From NCBI RefSeq assembly GCF_003931875.1, contig NZ_CP034245.1, positions 620,001 through 684,000 on the forward strand: a DNA stretch of 64,000 bases. The letters are read 5' to 3'. The stretch is from Microbacterium sp. 10M-3C3. GTDB lineage: Bacteria > Actinomycetota > Actinomycetes > Actinomycetales > Microbacteriaceae. Position numbers and translations under genes: made by a program. Positions 26,960 to 35,120 of the stretch are shown piece by piece (positions within the stretch are counted from its first letter, which is position 1; each line of letters opens with the position of its first letter). The notes under the pieces were generated by a model. It was not told the DNA's origin. It did not search any database and worked only from the letters and a program-made list of their open reading frames with translations.

Positions 26960-27274
26960 ATGACGGCTGACGCACGGCGATACGCACGGGGACATGTGCT
27001 GGCTGCGGATGCGGGGGCCGCGGCCGACGTCCGCGAGGTCGCCGACCGGCGGGGCTGGGACGTCGAGGTGGAGGCGCTCACGGGTGGCGCGGCGCCGGTG
27101 CGTGCCGAGATCGTCGAGGGGATCCGCTTCGCCGAGCCGCTGCGCGTGCGACTCATCGCCCGCGACGGCGGCCGGGCGCCCGACGCCGCCGAGGTGATCC
27201 GCGCCCTCGCGGGACGCTCGGACGTGTGGCTCGACGACGGGCGTGCGCTCGACGACGGCGCGCGGGGCCGCTGA
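26960..27274 (+). CDS. Hypothetical protein, 104 residues
   Basis: Starts MTADARRYARGHVLAADAGA (ATG 26960; another ATG at 26954 is in frame). A compact alpha/beta pattern: helix AADVREVADRRGWDVEVEAL, strand FAEPLRVRLIARD, helix DAAEVIRALAGRSDVWLDDG. No recognised motif. Two bases separate its end from the LysR-like gene on the other strand. Confidence 0.6.
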   Translation: MTADARRYARGHVLAADAGAAADVREVADRRGWDVEVEALTGGAAPVRAEIVEGIRFAEPLRVRLIARDGGRAPDAAEVIRALAGRSDVWLDDGRALDDGARGR

Positions 27275-27276
27275 GG

Positions 27277-28008
27277 TCAGCGCGACGAGCGGGCCGTCCG
27301 GCCGCGCACGATCCCCGCGAGCGTCTGCGTGCGCTCGTCGTCGGCGTCGCGTCGCCACGCGAGAGCGACGGTCGAGACCGGCCCGTCGCGCAGCGGCCGC
27401 GCCGCGACATCCTTCCGCGCGTGCAGCCGCGCGAGCGACATGGGCACCACGACCACGCCGACGCCTGCGGCGACGGTCGCGATCGCGTCCGCGGTCGTCT
27501 CGGGCGGAGCGAACGCGGGCGTCACGGTGTCGGGCAGCCGCGCGTCGAGGACGTCGTCGCGCGGCACGATGAGGACCTCGCCCGCGAGGTCGGCCGGCTG
27601 GAGCTCGTCGGCGGCCGTGAGGTGCGAATCGATCGCCGCGACAACGACGGGGACCTCGTCGTAGAGGCGCACGACGTGCAGGGCGTCGTCGGCGATGGGC
27701 AGGCGGACGAGCGCGGCATCGAGCCCGCCCGGCGCGAGTGCGTCGGCCTGCGCGGCCACGGCGATCTGCTCGAGGACGAGCGGCGTGCCGGGTATCTGCT
27801 CCTCCCACGCGGCGAGCCACTTGCCGGGCATCACGCCGGGCACGATCCCGAGGCGGAAGGGCGCGGCGGGAGCTGCGGACATCCCGGGCGCGATCGGCTT
27901 CGCATCGCGCCGCGACTTTCCCCCGGAGCGCCCGGATGCGGCAGAGCGCCCGGACGCAGCGGGGCGCCCGGATGCGGCGGAGCGCCGGGGTCCGCCGCGT
28001 CGAGCCAT
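27277..28008 (-). CDS. LysR-type substrate-binding domain protein without HTH
   Basis: A 243-residue protein (start MARRGGPRRSAASGRPAASG). The first ~40 residues are basic, Gly/Ser-rich and repetitive (AASGR units), followed directly by a LysR effector-binding domain (FRLGIVPGVMPGKWLAAWEE; GGLDAALVRLPIADDALHVV; VAAGVGVVVVPMSLARLHAR). The usual winged helix at the N-terminus is missing and cannot be found in any frame upstream. It may be a standalone ligand sensor or bind DNA through the basic tail; such proteins occur in Microbacteriaceae, function unknown. Confidence 0.75.
   Translation of the reverse strand: MARRGGPRRSAASGRPAASGRSAASGRSGGKSRRDAKPIAPGMSAAPAAPFRLGIVPGVMPGKWLAAWEEQIPGTPLVLEQIAVAAQADALAPGGLDAALVRLPIADDALHVVRLYDEVPVVVAAIDSHLTAADELQPADLAGEVLIVPRDDVLDARLPDTVTPAFAPPETTADAIATVAAGVGVVVVPMSLARLHARKDVAARPLRDGPVSTVALAWRRDADDERTQTLAGIVRGRTARSSR
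27926..27988. repeat. 18-bp tandem repeat in the LysR-like gene
   Basis: Three and a half units of GAGCGCCCGGATGCGGCA-like sequence (27926, 27944, 27962, partial from 27980) encode the six-residue repeat AASGR(S/P). Each unit carries GGATGCGG or a one- or two-base variant of it. Confidence 0.85.
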
Positions 28009-28100
28009 GCCGCCAGGGTATCCCGCCGGGAGGTGTCGCCATCGGCCCGCCCACCGCGTGGCCCGCTCGGGCGGGCACGACCCGGCGCTATCGTTCGAGC

Positions 28101-28499
28101 ATGATCGCGATCCTGGGCTCGGTGTGCGCGGCGCTCGGCGCCCTGCTGCACGTCTACATCTTCGTGATGGAGAGTGTGCAGTGGACGACACCTCGTGTGT
28201 GGAAGGTGTTCGGCATCTCCGATCAGGACACCGCCGAGCGCACGCGCGGCATGGCGTACAACCAGGGCTTCTACAACCTGTTCCTCGCCATCGGGGCGGC
28301 GCTCGGCGTGATCCTGTTCTGGGTGGGCGGCCCGGGCTCGGTGCCCGAGGTGGCCGGGCGCACGCTCGCGCTCTTCGCGCTGGGCAGCATGGCGGCCGCG
28401 GCGCTCGTGCTCTTGACGTCGGGCCGGCGCTACGCGCGACCCGCGATCATTCAGGGCACCGTGCCGCTGATCGGCTTCGTCCTGTTCGTCTTCGCCTGA
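28101..28499 (+). CDS. DUF1304-family membrane protein
   Basis: A 132-residue protein with four predicted transmembrane helices, beginning MIAILGSVCAALGALLHVYI. The stretch FVMESVQWTTPRVWKVFGIS and GMAYNQGFYNLFLAIGAALG are typical of DUF1304. The function of the family is unknown. Convergent with the hexapeptide-repeat gene with a six-base gap. Confidence 0.88.
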   Translation: MIAILGSVCAALGALLHVYIFVMESVQWTTPRVWKVFGISDQDTAERTRGMAYNQGFYNLFLAIGAALGVILFWVGGPGSVPEVAGRTLALFALGSMAAAALVLLTSGRRYARPAIIQGTVPLIGFVLFVFA

Positions 28500-28505
28500 G
28501 CGGCG

Positions 28506-28913
28506 TCAGGCAGCCAGGCGAAGACCGCGACGGTCGGTCGCGACGGTCTCGCCGTCCGCGATCGTCTCGTCGTCGCCGATGAGCGAGCCGACCGCCACGC
28601 GCGCACCGGTTCCGATGTGCGCGCGCACGCCGATGGTGGCTCCCGCGCCGATCGCAGCACCGGTCCCCACGTGCGCGTGGGGAGCGATGTGCGCCTTGGG
28701 ACCGATCAGGGCGTCGCTCTCGATCCAGGCACCGCGCCCGATCTCCGCGCCCTCCGCGACCTGGGCCCCAGGTTCGACATACGCCCCCGCTTCGACGACC
28801 GCGCTCGGGTGCACCTTGGCGCCGTGCGCGATGAAGCCGCGACCATTGACGTGCTTGCGATAGCGCAGGGTCTCGCCGCGGTCGTTCTCGATGTCGATGT
28901 AGTTCTTGCCCAC
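28506..28913 (-). CDS. Left-handed beta-helix (hexapeptide repeat) protein
   Basis: A 135-residue protein; GTG start at 28913 (VGKNYIDIENDRGETLRYRK) with an excellent GGAGGAGAAC ribosome binding site. Residues ~30-115 are successive hexapeptides of the [LIV]GxGxx type (AEGAEIGRGAWIESDALIGP; VGTGAAIGAGATIGVRAHIG), as in acyl- and acetyltransferases and gamma-carbonic anhydrases. It is too short to carry its own catalytic extension and lacks the carbonic anhydrase His set, so activity is uncertain. Confidence 0.8.
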   Translation of the reverse strand: MGKNYIDIENDRGETLRYRKHVNGRGFIAHGAKVHPSAVVEAGAYVEPGAQVAEGAEIGRGAWIESDALIGPKAHIAPHAHVGTGAAIGAGATIGVRAHIGTGARVAVGSLIGDDETIADGETVATDRRGLRLAA

Positions 28914-28954
28914 GTTCTCCTCCGGCGGCGCCGTTCGACGCCGACACTTGCTCC

Positions 28955-28993
28955 AACAGCGAGGGACTCCTGTGCATTCCCTCGCATGCTGTT
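28955..28993. other. Hairpin upstream of the hexapeptide-repeat gene
   Basis: Arms AACAGCGAGGGA (28955-28966) and TCCCTC-GCAT-GCTGTT (28978-28993) pair over 12 bp with a 4-nt bulge. Located 42 bp before the GTG start, it could be an operator or part of the 5' UTR. Confidence 0.4.
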
Positions 28994-29090
28994 CGAGGCC
29001 GGTCGCGTCGCGGATTCCCCGCCGCACGACTCTCCCTCGCCGCGCGGACATGGCGCACCGGGTTGACAGCTCGCCCGCGGACGGAGCGCT

Positions 29091-29867
29091 TCACGCCCGC
29101 TGGCAGACGGGGCACCAGAACACGTTGCGCTCGCTCGTGGCGGAGGCGCCGAGCGAGCCTTCGCGGATGAGCGTGCCGCACCGGCGGCAGGGCTGGCCGG
29201 CGCGGCCGTACACCCACGTGCGCCGTCCCGGACGGCTGTCGCCCGTGAAGGTGCGTTCGCGGCGTGGCAGGTTGGCGCGGATCATGCGCACGCCCACGTC
29301 GATCAGCGCCGCCGCGTCGACCTCCGTCGCGGGTGTCGTCGGCGCGATGCCCCGGACGAACAGCATCTCGTTCGCGTACTCATTGCCGAAGCCGGCGACG
29401 TTGCGCTGGTCGAGCAGAGCCACGTGGGCCGGACGCGGGTCGGCGGCGAGCCGGCGCGTCGCCTCCGCCGCATCCCAGTCCGCGGCCAGCGGATCGGGCC
29501 CGAGATGCCCGACGACGCGCTCCTCCTCGGCTGTGGGCAGCACCTCGACCATCGCGAGGTCGAAGCCGACCGTCTCCGCGCGCGCGGTGCCGACCACGGC
29601 CCGCGCCGCGTACGCGGGGCGGCGCCACCGGGCGCCGGGGGCGTACACGTCCCACCGGCCCTCCATCTTCAGATGCGAATGCAGCGAGTACGCGCCGATC
29701 CGCTCGAGGAGATGCTTGCCCCGTGCGACGACGGATGTCACCGTTTCGCCGCGCAGGTCTGCGACGGCGCTGCGCGGCACCCGGATGTCGAACCGCGTCA
29801 CCTCGCCGCCGACGAGCGCGGCCGCGAGGCGCTCGGCCGTGCGGTAGACGGTGTCGCCCTCAGGCAC
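29091..29867 (-). CDS. Fpg/Nei-family DNA glycosylase (endonuclease VIII type)
   Basis: A 258-residue base-excision repair enzyme. GTG start at 29867 gives VPEGDTVYRTAERLAAALVG with the catalytic Pro2-Glu3 of the family after Met removal. Central helix-two-turn-helix (QRNVAGFGNEYANEMLFVRG) and C-terminal zinc finger (CRRCGTLIREG ... CPVCQRA). It removes oxidised pyrimidines or similar lesions and cuts the abasic site. Its start overlaps the last codons of the Lhr helicase, indicating translational coupling and a shared repair role. Confidence 0.93.
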   Translation of the reverse strand: MPEGDTVYRTAERLAAALVGGEVTRFDIRVPRSAVADLRGETVTSVVARGKHLLERIGAYSLHSHLKMEGRWDVYAPGARWRRPAYAARAVVGTARAETVGFDLAMVEVLPTAEEERVVGHLGPDPLAADWDAAEATRRLAADPRPAHVALLDQRNVAGFGNEYANEMLFVRGIAPTTPATEVDAAALIDVGVRMIRANLPRRERTFTGDSRPGRRTWVYGRAGQPCRRCGTLIREGSLGASATSERNVFWCPVCQRA

Positions 29868-32800
29868 GCGCGGCCTCGCGGAGCTGATCCCCGGCCGTCG
29901 TCCGCCGGAGCGTGAGGCCGCGGGGCGATTCGACGAACCCGGCATCGCGCAGCGCCTGGCCCACCGGGGTGCCGTACACGAACGCGCCGTTGACCTGCTC
30001 GACGGTCAGGGTGTCGAGCCGGCGGCCGCGGGCAGTGCCGGCGAGGTCGCGCGCGGCGGCGGTGAGCCGCTCGATGTCGTCGGTGAAGGCGAGTGCCGTG
30101 CGCCCCCCGCGCTCGAGGTACAGCGTGAGCACGCCGTCGACGAGCACGACGAGGCCGCCGGCCTTGCGGCCTGGTCGGTGCGACACGCCCTCCAGCGCGG
30201 GCCAGCCGAGGGCCGCGCCGTACGGGTTCGCCGGGTCGGTGGCGGCGAGGGTCACCGTGCGCAGCGGCGGCGGGTCGGGGACTGCGGCGAATTCACGCAG
30301 ACGGTCGACGGTCGTGGATGCGGCGAACTGGGCGGCGCCGAGCTTCTCGATCACGTACCCGCGGCGGCAGTGCCCCGCCTCTTCGAACCCGGACAGGATG
30401 CGGTAGACCTGCGCGAACCCCCCGGGCACGCCTTCGGACTGGACGGCGCCGCGCGTGACGACGCCGTAGCGATCGAGGAGCAGGCTCGCGGTCGCCGTCG
30501 CCCGCAGCGTCGGATCGCCCTCGGGCTGCGGCAGCAGCGACCAGCGCCCGCCGAGTGCCGGCGGTCGTGGCGGCGTCGACGTGCGCGGGAGCGCGGTGCC
30601 CCGGTACAGGCGTGCCCGCGGTGCGCGCCGGGCGACCCGGTGCGCCTGACCCCCGCCGCCGACGAGCGTGCGCACGGGCGCGAACGTGTCGTTGGTCACG
30701 CGCCCGGCCCATGTGAGGTTCCACAGCGCCTCGACGACGGACTGCTCGTTCTCGGCGCCGACGGCCTGCCGCAGCTGCGCGGCGAAGTATGCCCCGCCCG
30801 CGCCGAGCGCCTCGACGATGCGCGCTTCGAGGCCGTCGGCGGCGAGCTCGTCGTCCGGTGCCGCGAGGGTGAGGGGCGCCGTATCCGCGGGATGCAGGGC
30901 GATCCAGCCGTCGCGTCCGGGCAGCGTGCCCGCGCCCGACCACACGACTTCGCCCGACGCGGTGAGCTCGTCGAGCATCGCCGGTGTGTATCCGGAGACG
31001 CGGGCCGGGAGGATGAGCGACTCCCATGCGCTGGCCGGGATCGGCACCCCCGCGAGCTGCTCGACCACCGCGGCGACCCCGTCCACGCCCTCGAGCGGCC
31101 GCGTGACGTGCTGCCACAGCGGGAGGAACCGTGCGTAGGCCTCGGGCGGCACCGGCTCGACGCTGCCGCGGATCGCCGCGAGCGAGCGCATCCGCAGCCG
31201 TCGGAGCACTTCGCTGTCGCACCACTCGGTGTCATCGCCCGCGCCCGTGGGGGCGATCGACTCCGGCAGGAAGAAGCCGCTCGCGATGCGCCCGTGCGAC
31301 TCCAGGCGCTGGAGCGTCAGGCGGGCGACGGCCACGCCGACGCCCAGCCGCTCGGCGACCGCGTCGGCGCGGAAGGGCGCATGGGTGCGCGCGTAGCGGG
31401 CGACGAGGTCGCCGAGCGGATCGGCGACCGGATCCAGGAAGGCGTTCGGGATGCCCACCGGCAGCGCCGCACCGAGCGCGTCGCGCAGCCGCCCGGCGTC
31501 TTCGATCGCGGCGACGCGCGACGTCCCGGCGATCGTGACGGTGATCGCCCGCCGGTCGGCCACGAGCCGCTCGAGCAGCTCCGCGGCTTCCGCGACGGTC
31601 GCCGCCGCGTCCGTTGCGTCTGCCGAAGGGCTCGTGGCGGTATCGGTCCCCGAGCTCGTCGAAGGGCCGGTCGAAGGGCCGGTCCCGGTTCCTGAGCTCG
31701 TCGAAGGGCTCGTCGAAGGGTCGAGCCGCCCAGCCACCTCGGCGGCGTCGAGGGGGCCGAGCATGCGGAGGAGGTCGGCGACCCCTTCGAGCCCGCGCGC
31801 CCGGCGCGAGGGGTCGAGCCGCTGCGCCTCGCGCTCGAACTGCGCGATCACGTCGGGGTCGAGGAGCTCGCGCATCTCGACCTTGCCGAGCAGCTCGCCC
31901 AGCAGGGCCGGGTCGACCGACAGCGCGGCGGCACGGCGCTCGGCCAGGGGCGAGTCGCCCTCGTACATGAACGCGCCGACGTACCCGAAGAGCAGGTCGC
32001 GCGCGTACGGCGACGGCTGCGACGTCGTGGTCTCGACGACGCGGATGCGGCGGTCGGCGATGCCGCGCGCGACCCGCAGCAGCGCCGGCAGGTCGTACAC
32101 GTCCTGCAGCACCTCGCGGAGCGTCTCGAGGATGATCGGGAACGTCGGGTGGCGCCGGGCCACCTCGAGCAGCTGCGCCGAGCGCTGCCGCTGCTGCCAC
32201 AGCGGTGAGCGTCGGTTGGGGTTCAGGCGGGGGAGCAGCAGCGCCCGGGCGGCGCACTCCCGGAAGCGCGAGGCGAACAGCGCCGACCCGCCGACCTCGT
32301 CCGTGACGATCTGCTCGAGCTCGTCGGGCTCGAAGACGAAGAGGTCGGCGCCCGGCGGCTCGGCCGTCGCATCCGGCACCCGCGCGATGATGCCGTCGTC
32401 GCTGGCGACCGCGGCCCCTTCGACGCCGAGGCGCTCGCGGATGCGGGCGTTGACGGCGAGCGCCCACGGCGCGTGCACGGGCATGCCGTACGGAGAATGC
32501 AGGATGACGCGCCAGTCGCCCACCTCGTCGCGGCTGCGTTCGACCGTGAACGAGCGGTCGGTGGGCAGTGTCCCGGTGGCCTCGCGCTGCTCGGCGAGGT
32601 AGGACAGCAGGTTCGACACCGCGTTGTCGTCGAGGCCCGAGTCCCGCAGCCGTGCGGTCGCCTTCTCGGGCGGCGCGGCCGACAGCTCGCGCGTGAACCC
32701 GCCGAGGGCCTCGCCGAGCTCGGCCGGGCGGCCGATGCCGTCGCCATGCCAGAACGGCACCTTGCCGGGCTGGCCGAAGGCGGGCACCACGTTGACGCGG

Positions 32801-34680
32801 TCGTGCGTGATCTCCACGATGCGCCAGCTCGTCGTGCCGAGCGTGAACACGTCGTTCACACGCGACTCGTACACCATCTCCTCGTCGAGCTCGCCGACGC
32901 GGGCGTTCTGCGACTCGCCGGAGACGAACACGCCGAACAGACCGCGGTCCGGGATCGTGCCGCCGCTGGTCACCGCGATGCGCTGGGCGCCCGGCCGACC
33001 CGTGAGCGTGCCCGCGTCACGATCCCACACCAGGCGCGGGCGCAGCTCGGCGAACTCGTCGGACGGGTAGCGTCCGGCGAGGAGGTCGAGCGTGGCCTCG
33101 TATGCCGAGCGCGGCAGCGAGCGGAATGGCGCGCTGCGCTTGACGGTCTCGTACCAGTCCTCCACATCGACCGCACCGCGCGCGCACGCCGCGACCGTCT
33201 GCTGCGCGAGGATGTCGAGCGGGTTCTGCGGCACGGCGATGGCCTCGATGCGTCCGGCGAGCATGCGCTCGGTGACGATCGCGGTGTGCAGCACGTCGCT
33301 GCGGTGCTTCGGGAAGAGCGCCGCGCGGCTGACCTCGCCGACCTGGTGCCCCGCGCGGCCCACGCGCTGCAGACCGGATGCGGCGCTCGGCGGCGCCTCG
33401 ACCTGGATCACGAGGTCGACCGACCCCATGTCGATGCCGAGCTCTAGGCTGCTGGTGGCCACGACGCAGCGCAGCGCCCCGGACTTCAGCTCGTCCTCGA
33501 CCTGCGCGCGCTGCTCCTTCGACACCGACCCGTGGTGGGCCTTGGCGAGGATCGCCGGGGCGCCGGCGGAGGAACCGGCCTGCGCCATGACGGATGCCGG
33601 CACCGTCGGCTCGGGCACGTCGATGCCCAGCCGCTCGGCGTAGATCTCGTTCAGCCGGCCGGTCAGCCGCTCCGCGAGCCGGCGCGAGTTGGAGAACACG
33701 ATCGTCGAGCGGTGCTGCAGGATGCGGTCGACGATCGCCTCCTCCACGTGCGGCCACACCGACCCGGTCATCTCGGTGTTCTCGGGAGGCGTCGCGAACC
33801 AGTCGCCGTCGCCGTCGCCGTCGTCGTCCTCGCGCGGCGGGCGCGGCGCCGGCGCGGTCGCGCGGGGAGGCGGCGGCGGATTGAGCATGTCGTCGACGGG
33901 CACGACGACCGACAGGTCGAAGGCCTTGGTCGCCTTCGGGGCGACGATGTCGACCGGCTGCGCCCCACCGAGGAAGCGCGCGACCTCGTCGATGGGGCGG
34001 ACGGTCGCCGACAGCCCGATGCGCTGCGCGGGCGCCGCATCCGGATCGAAGCTGCGGCGCAGCGCGTCGAGGCGCTCGAGGCTCACGGCGAGGTGCGCGC
34101 CGCGCTTGGTGGCGGCGACCGCGTGCACCTCGTCGACGATCACGGTGTGGACGTCGCGGAGGGTGTCGCCGGCCTGGCTCGTGAGCATGAGGTACAGCGA
34201 CTCGGGCGTCGTGATGAGGATGTCGGGCGGCTCGACGACGAGCTTGCGGCGGTCGGCGGAGGTGGTGTCACCCGAGCGGACGCCGACCGTGACCGCGGGC
34301 ACGTCGAGCCCGAGGCGCCGTGCCGACTGGCCGATTCCGACCAGGGGGGAGCGGAGGTTGCGCTCGACGTCGACGCCGAGGGCCTTCAGCGGCGAGATGT
34401 ACAGGATGCGCGTGCGCGACGCGGGGGGCGCGTCGCGGCGGCGCTTTTCGGCGGGCGGGCGGTAGGGCTCCCGGAACACGCGGTCGATCGCCCACAGGAA
34501 GGCCGACAGCGTCTTGCCCGAGCCCGTGGGCGCCACCACGAGGGCATGGCGGCCGGCCGAGATGGCCTCCCACGCACCGATCTGCGCCGAGGTCGGCGCG
34601 GCGAAGGCGCCACGGAACCAGTCCTGCGTGGCAGGACCGAATCTCGCCAGCACCTTCTGTGCGGCCGCGTTGGACGCCAT
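29860..34680 (-). CDS. lhr: Large Lhr-type superfamily 2 DNA helicase
   Basis: A 1606-residue helicase, of the usual ~1500-residue Lhr size. Start MASNAAAQKVLARFGPATQD at 34680. Motifs: Walker A PTGSGKT (51-57), DEVH box (184-187), GLSATVRPIDEVARFLGG, and motif VI QRVGRAGHQVG; a winged helix, an Lhr-core domain and the long C-terminal Lhr extension follow. It unwinds RNA:DNA or DNA during repair. Around residues 985-1012 an acidic/Ser-Thr-rich tract ([23 protein letters not shown]) is encoded by type C repeats and is not part of the fold. Overlaps the downstream glycosylase gene. Confidence 0.95.
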   Translation of the reverse strand: MASNAAAQKVLARFGPATQDWFRGAFAAPTSAQIGAWEAISAGRHALVVAPTGSGKTLSAFLWAIDRVFREPYRPPAEKRRRDAPPASRTRILYISPLKALGVDVERNLRSPLVGIGQSARRLGLDVPAVTVGVRSGDTTSADRRKLVVEPPDILITTPESLYLMLTSQAGDTLRDVHTVIVDEVHAVAATKRGAHLAVSLERLDALRRSFDPDAAPAQRIGLSATVRPIDEVARFLGGAQPVDIVAPKATKAFDLSVVVPVDDMLNPPPPPRATAPAPRPPREDDDGDGDGDWFATPPENTEMTGSVWPHVEEAIVDRILQHRSTIVFSNSRRLAERLTGRLNEIYAERLGIDVPEPTVPASVMAQAGSSAGAPAILAKAHHGSVSKEQRAQVEDELKSGALRCVVATSSLELGIDMGSVDLVIQVEAPPSAASGLQRVGRAGHQVGEVSRAALFPKHRSDVLHTAIVTERMLAGRIEAIAVPQNPLDILAQQTVAACARGAVDVEDWYETVKRSAPFRSLPRSAYEATLDLLAGRYPSDEFAELRPRLVWDRDAGTLTGRPGAQRIAVTSGGTIPDRGLFGVFVSGESQNARVGELDEEMVYESRVNDVFTLGTTSWRIVEITHDRVNVVPAFGQPGKVPFWHGDGIGRPAELGEALGGFTRELSAAPPEKATARLRDSGLDDNAVSNLLSYLAEQREATGTLPTDRSFTVERSRDEVGDWRVILHSPYGMPVHAPWALAVNARIRERLGVEGAAVASDDGIIARVPDATAEPPGADLFVFEPDELEQIVTDEVGGSALFASRFRECAARALLLPRLNPNRRSPLWQQRQRSAQLLEVARRHPTFPIILETLREVLQDVYDLPALLRVARGIADRRIRVVETTTSQPSPYARDLLFGYVGAFMYEGDSPLAERRAAALSVDPALLGELLGKVEMRELLDPDVIAQFEREAQRLDPSRRARGLEGVADLLRMLGPLDAAEVAGRLDPSTSPSTSSGTGTGPSTGPSTSSGTDTATSPSADATDAAATVAEAAELLERLVADRRAITVTIAGTSRVAAIEDAGRLRDALGAALPVGIPNAFLDPVADPLGDLVARYARTHAPFRADAVAERLGVGVAVARLTLQRLESHGRIASGFFLPESIAPTGAGDDTEWCDSEVLRRLRMRSLAAIRGSVEPVPPEAYARFLPLWQHVTRPLEGVDGVAAVVEQLAGVPIPASAWESLILPARVSGYTPAMLDELTASGEVVWSGAGTLPGRDGWIALHPADTAPLTLAAPDDELAADGLEARIVEALGAGGAYFAAQLRQAVGAENEQSVVEALWNLTWAGRVTNDTFAPVRTLVGGGGQAHRVARRAPRARLYRGTALPRTSTPPRPPALGGRWSLLPQPEGDPTLRATATASLLLDRYGVVTRGAVQSEGVPGGFAQVYRILSGFEEAGHCRRGYVIEKLGAAQFAASTTVDRLREFAAVPDPPPLRTVTLAATDPANPYGAALGWPALEGVSHRPGRKAGGLVVLVDGVLTLYLERGGRTALAFTDDIERLTAAARDLAGTARGRRLDTLTVEQVNGAFVYGTPVGQALRDAGFVESPRGLTLRRTTAGDQLREAARA
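31645..31723. repeat. Type C repeat cluster inside lhr
   Basis: Two full units, GGTCCCCGAGCTCGTCGAAG (31645-) and GGTTCCTGAGCTCGTCGAAG (31687-), alternate with two truncated units (CCGGTCGAAGGGCC at 31667-31680, CTCGTCGAAGGG at 31709-31720). The block reads in frame as Ser/Thr/Gly-rich linker. This is the same repeat found at 20394, 50201 and 50951. Confidence 0.9.
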
Positions 34681-34780
34681 CCCTCCATCTTGGCCGGGGC
34701 CACCGACACGCGGGCGGGGTTGACGGATCTCCGTCCCGTGGGGGATCCGCCCGCCGCGAACGCCCGCCTCCCGTGGGGGC

Positions 34781-35035
34781 ATGACGCCACCAGGAAGCGA
34801 GAACGGACGGGATCGGCCGCAGTGGGCGTGGGGCGTCGGGATCGCCCTCGGCGTCGCGATCGGCGTGGCCCTCGGCAGTCTCTTCCAGAACATCGGCACC
34901 GGCATCGCGATCGGGGCGGGCCTGGGCGTGGCGTTCGCGCTCGCCTTCGGCGCTGCATCCGCCGACCGGAAGCCGTCTGACCCGCCGCCCGCCGCCTCGG
35001 ACGATCCGCCCGCGCCCTCCGACGACCCGCGCTGA
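34781..35035 (+). CDS. Small membrane protein, 84 residues
   Basis: Starts MTPPGSENGRDRPQWAWGVG. Two glycine-rich hydrophobic segments, GIALGVAIGVALGSLF and IGTGIAIGAGLGVAFALAFG, form a hairpin-like pair of membrane helices, and the C-terminus is Pro/Asp-rich and polar. Similar two-helix glycine-zipper proteins are common in actinobacteria; the function is unknown. Divergent from lhr. Confidence 0.7.
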   Translation: MTPPGSENGRDRPQWAWGVGIALGVAIGVALGSLFQNIGTGIAIGAGLGVAFALAFGAASADRKPSDPPPAASDDPPAPSDDPR

Positions 35036-35040
35036 CGCTT

Positions 35041-35114
35041 CGGGAGGAGAACCCGCGTGGGGAGGACGGATCGGCGCGGATCGCCCTCCCGAGGCCGGAT
35101 CTCCTTCCCCGGCG
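35041..35114. repeat. Palindromic element, type D (copy 1), 3' of ABC-F gene
   Basis: The element begins CGGGAGGAGAACCCGCG and ends GGATCTCCTTCCCCGGCG, with an inner GGATCGGCGCGGATCG core. It aligns over its full ~74 bp with 37015-37088 at roughly 70-75% identity by eye. Located directly after the stop of the ABC-F gene (35121). Confidence 0.75.
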
Positions 35115-35120
35115 ACCGCG

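Noticed and set aside
28914..29051. Upstream ATG start of the hexapeptide-repeat protein
   Set aside because: The extension is Arg/Cys-rich and crosses a hairpin, while the GTG at 28913 has a perfect Shine-Dalgarno site.
34680..34905. 75-residue N-terminal extension of Lhr
   Set aside because: Residues before MASNAAAQ lack family similarity in character and overlap the small membrane protein gene on the other strand.
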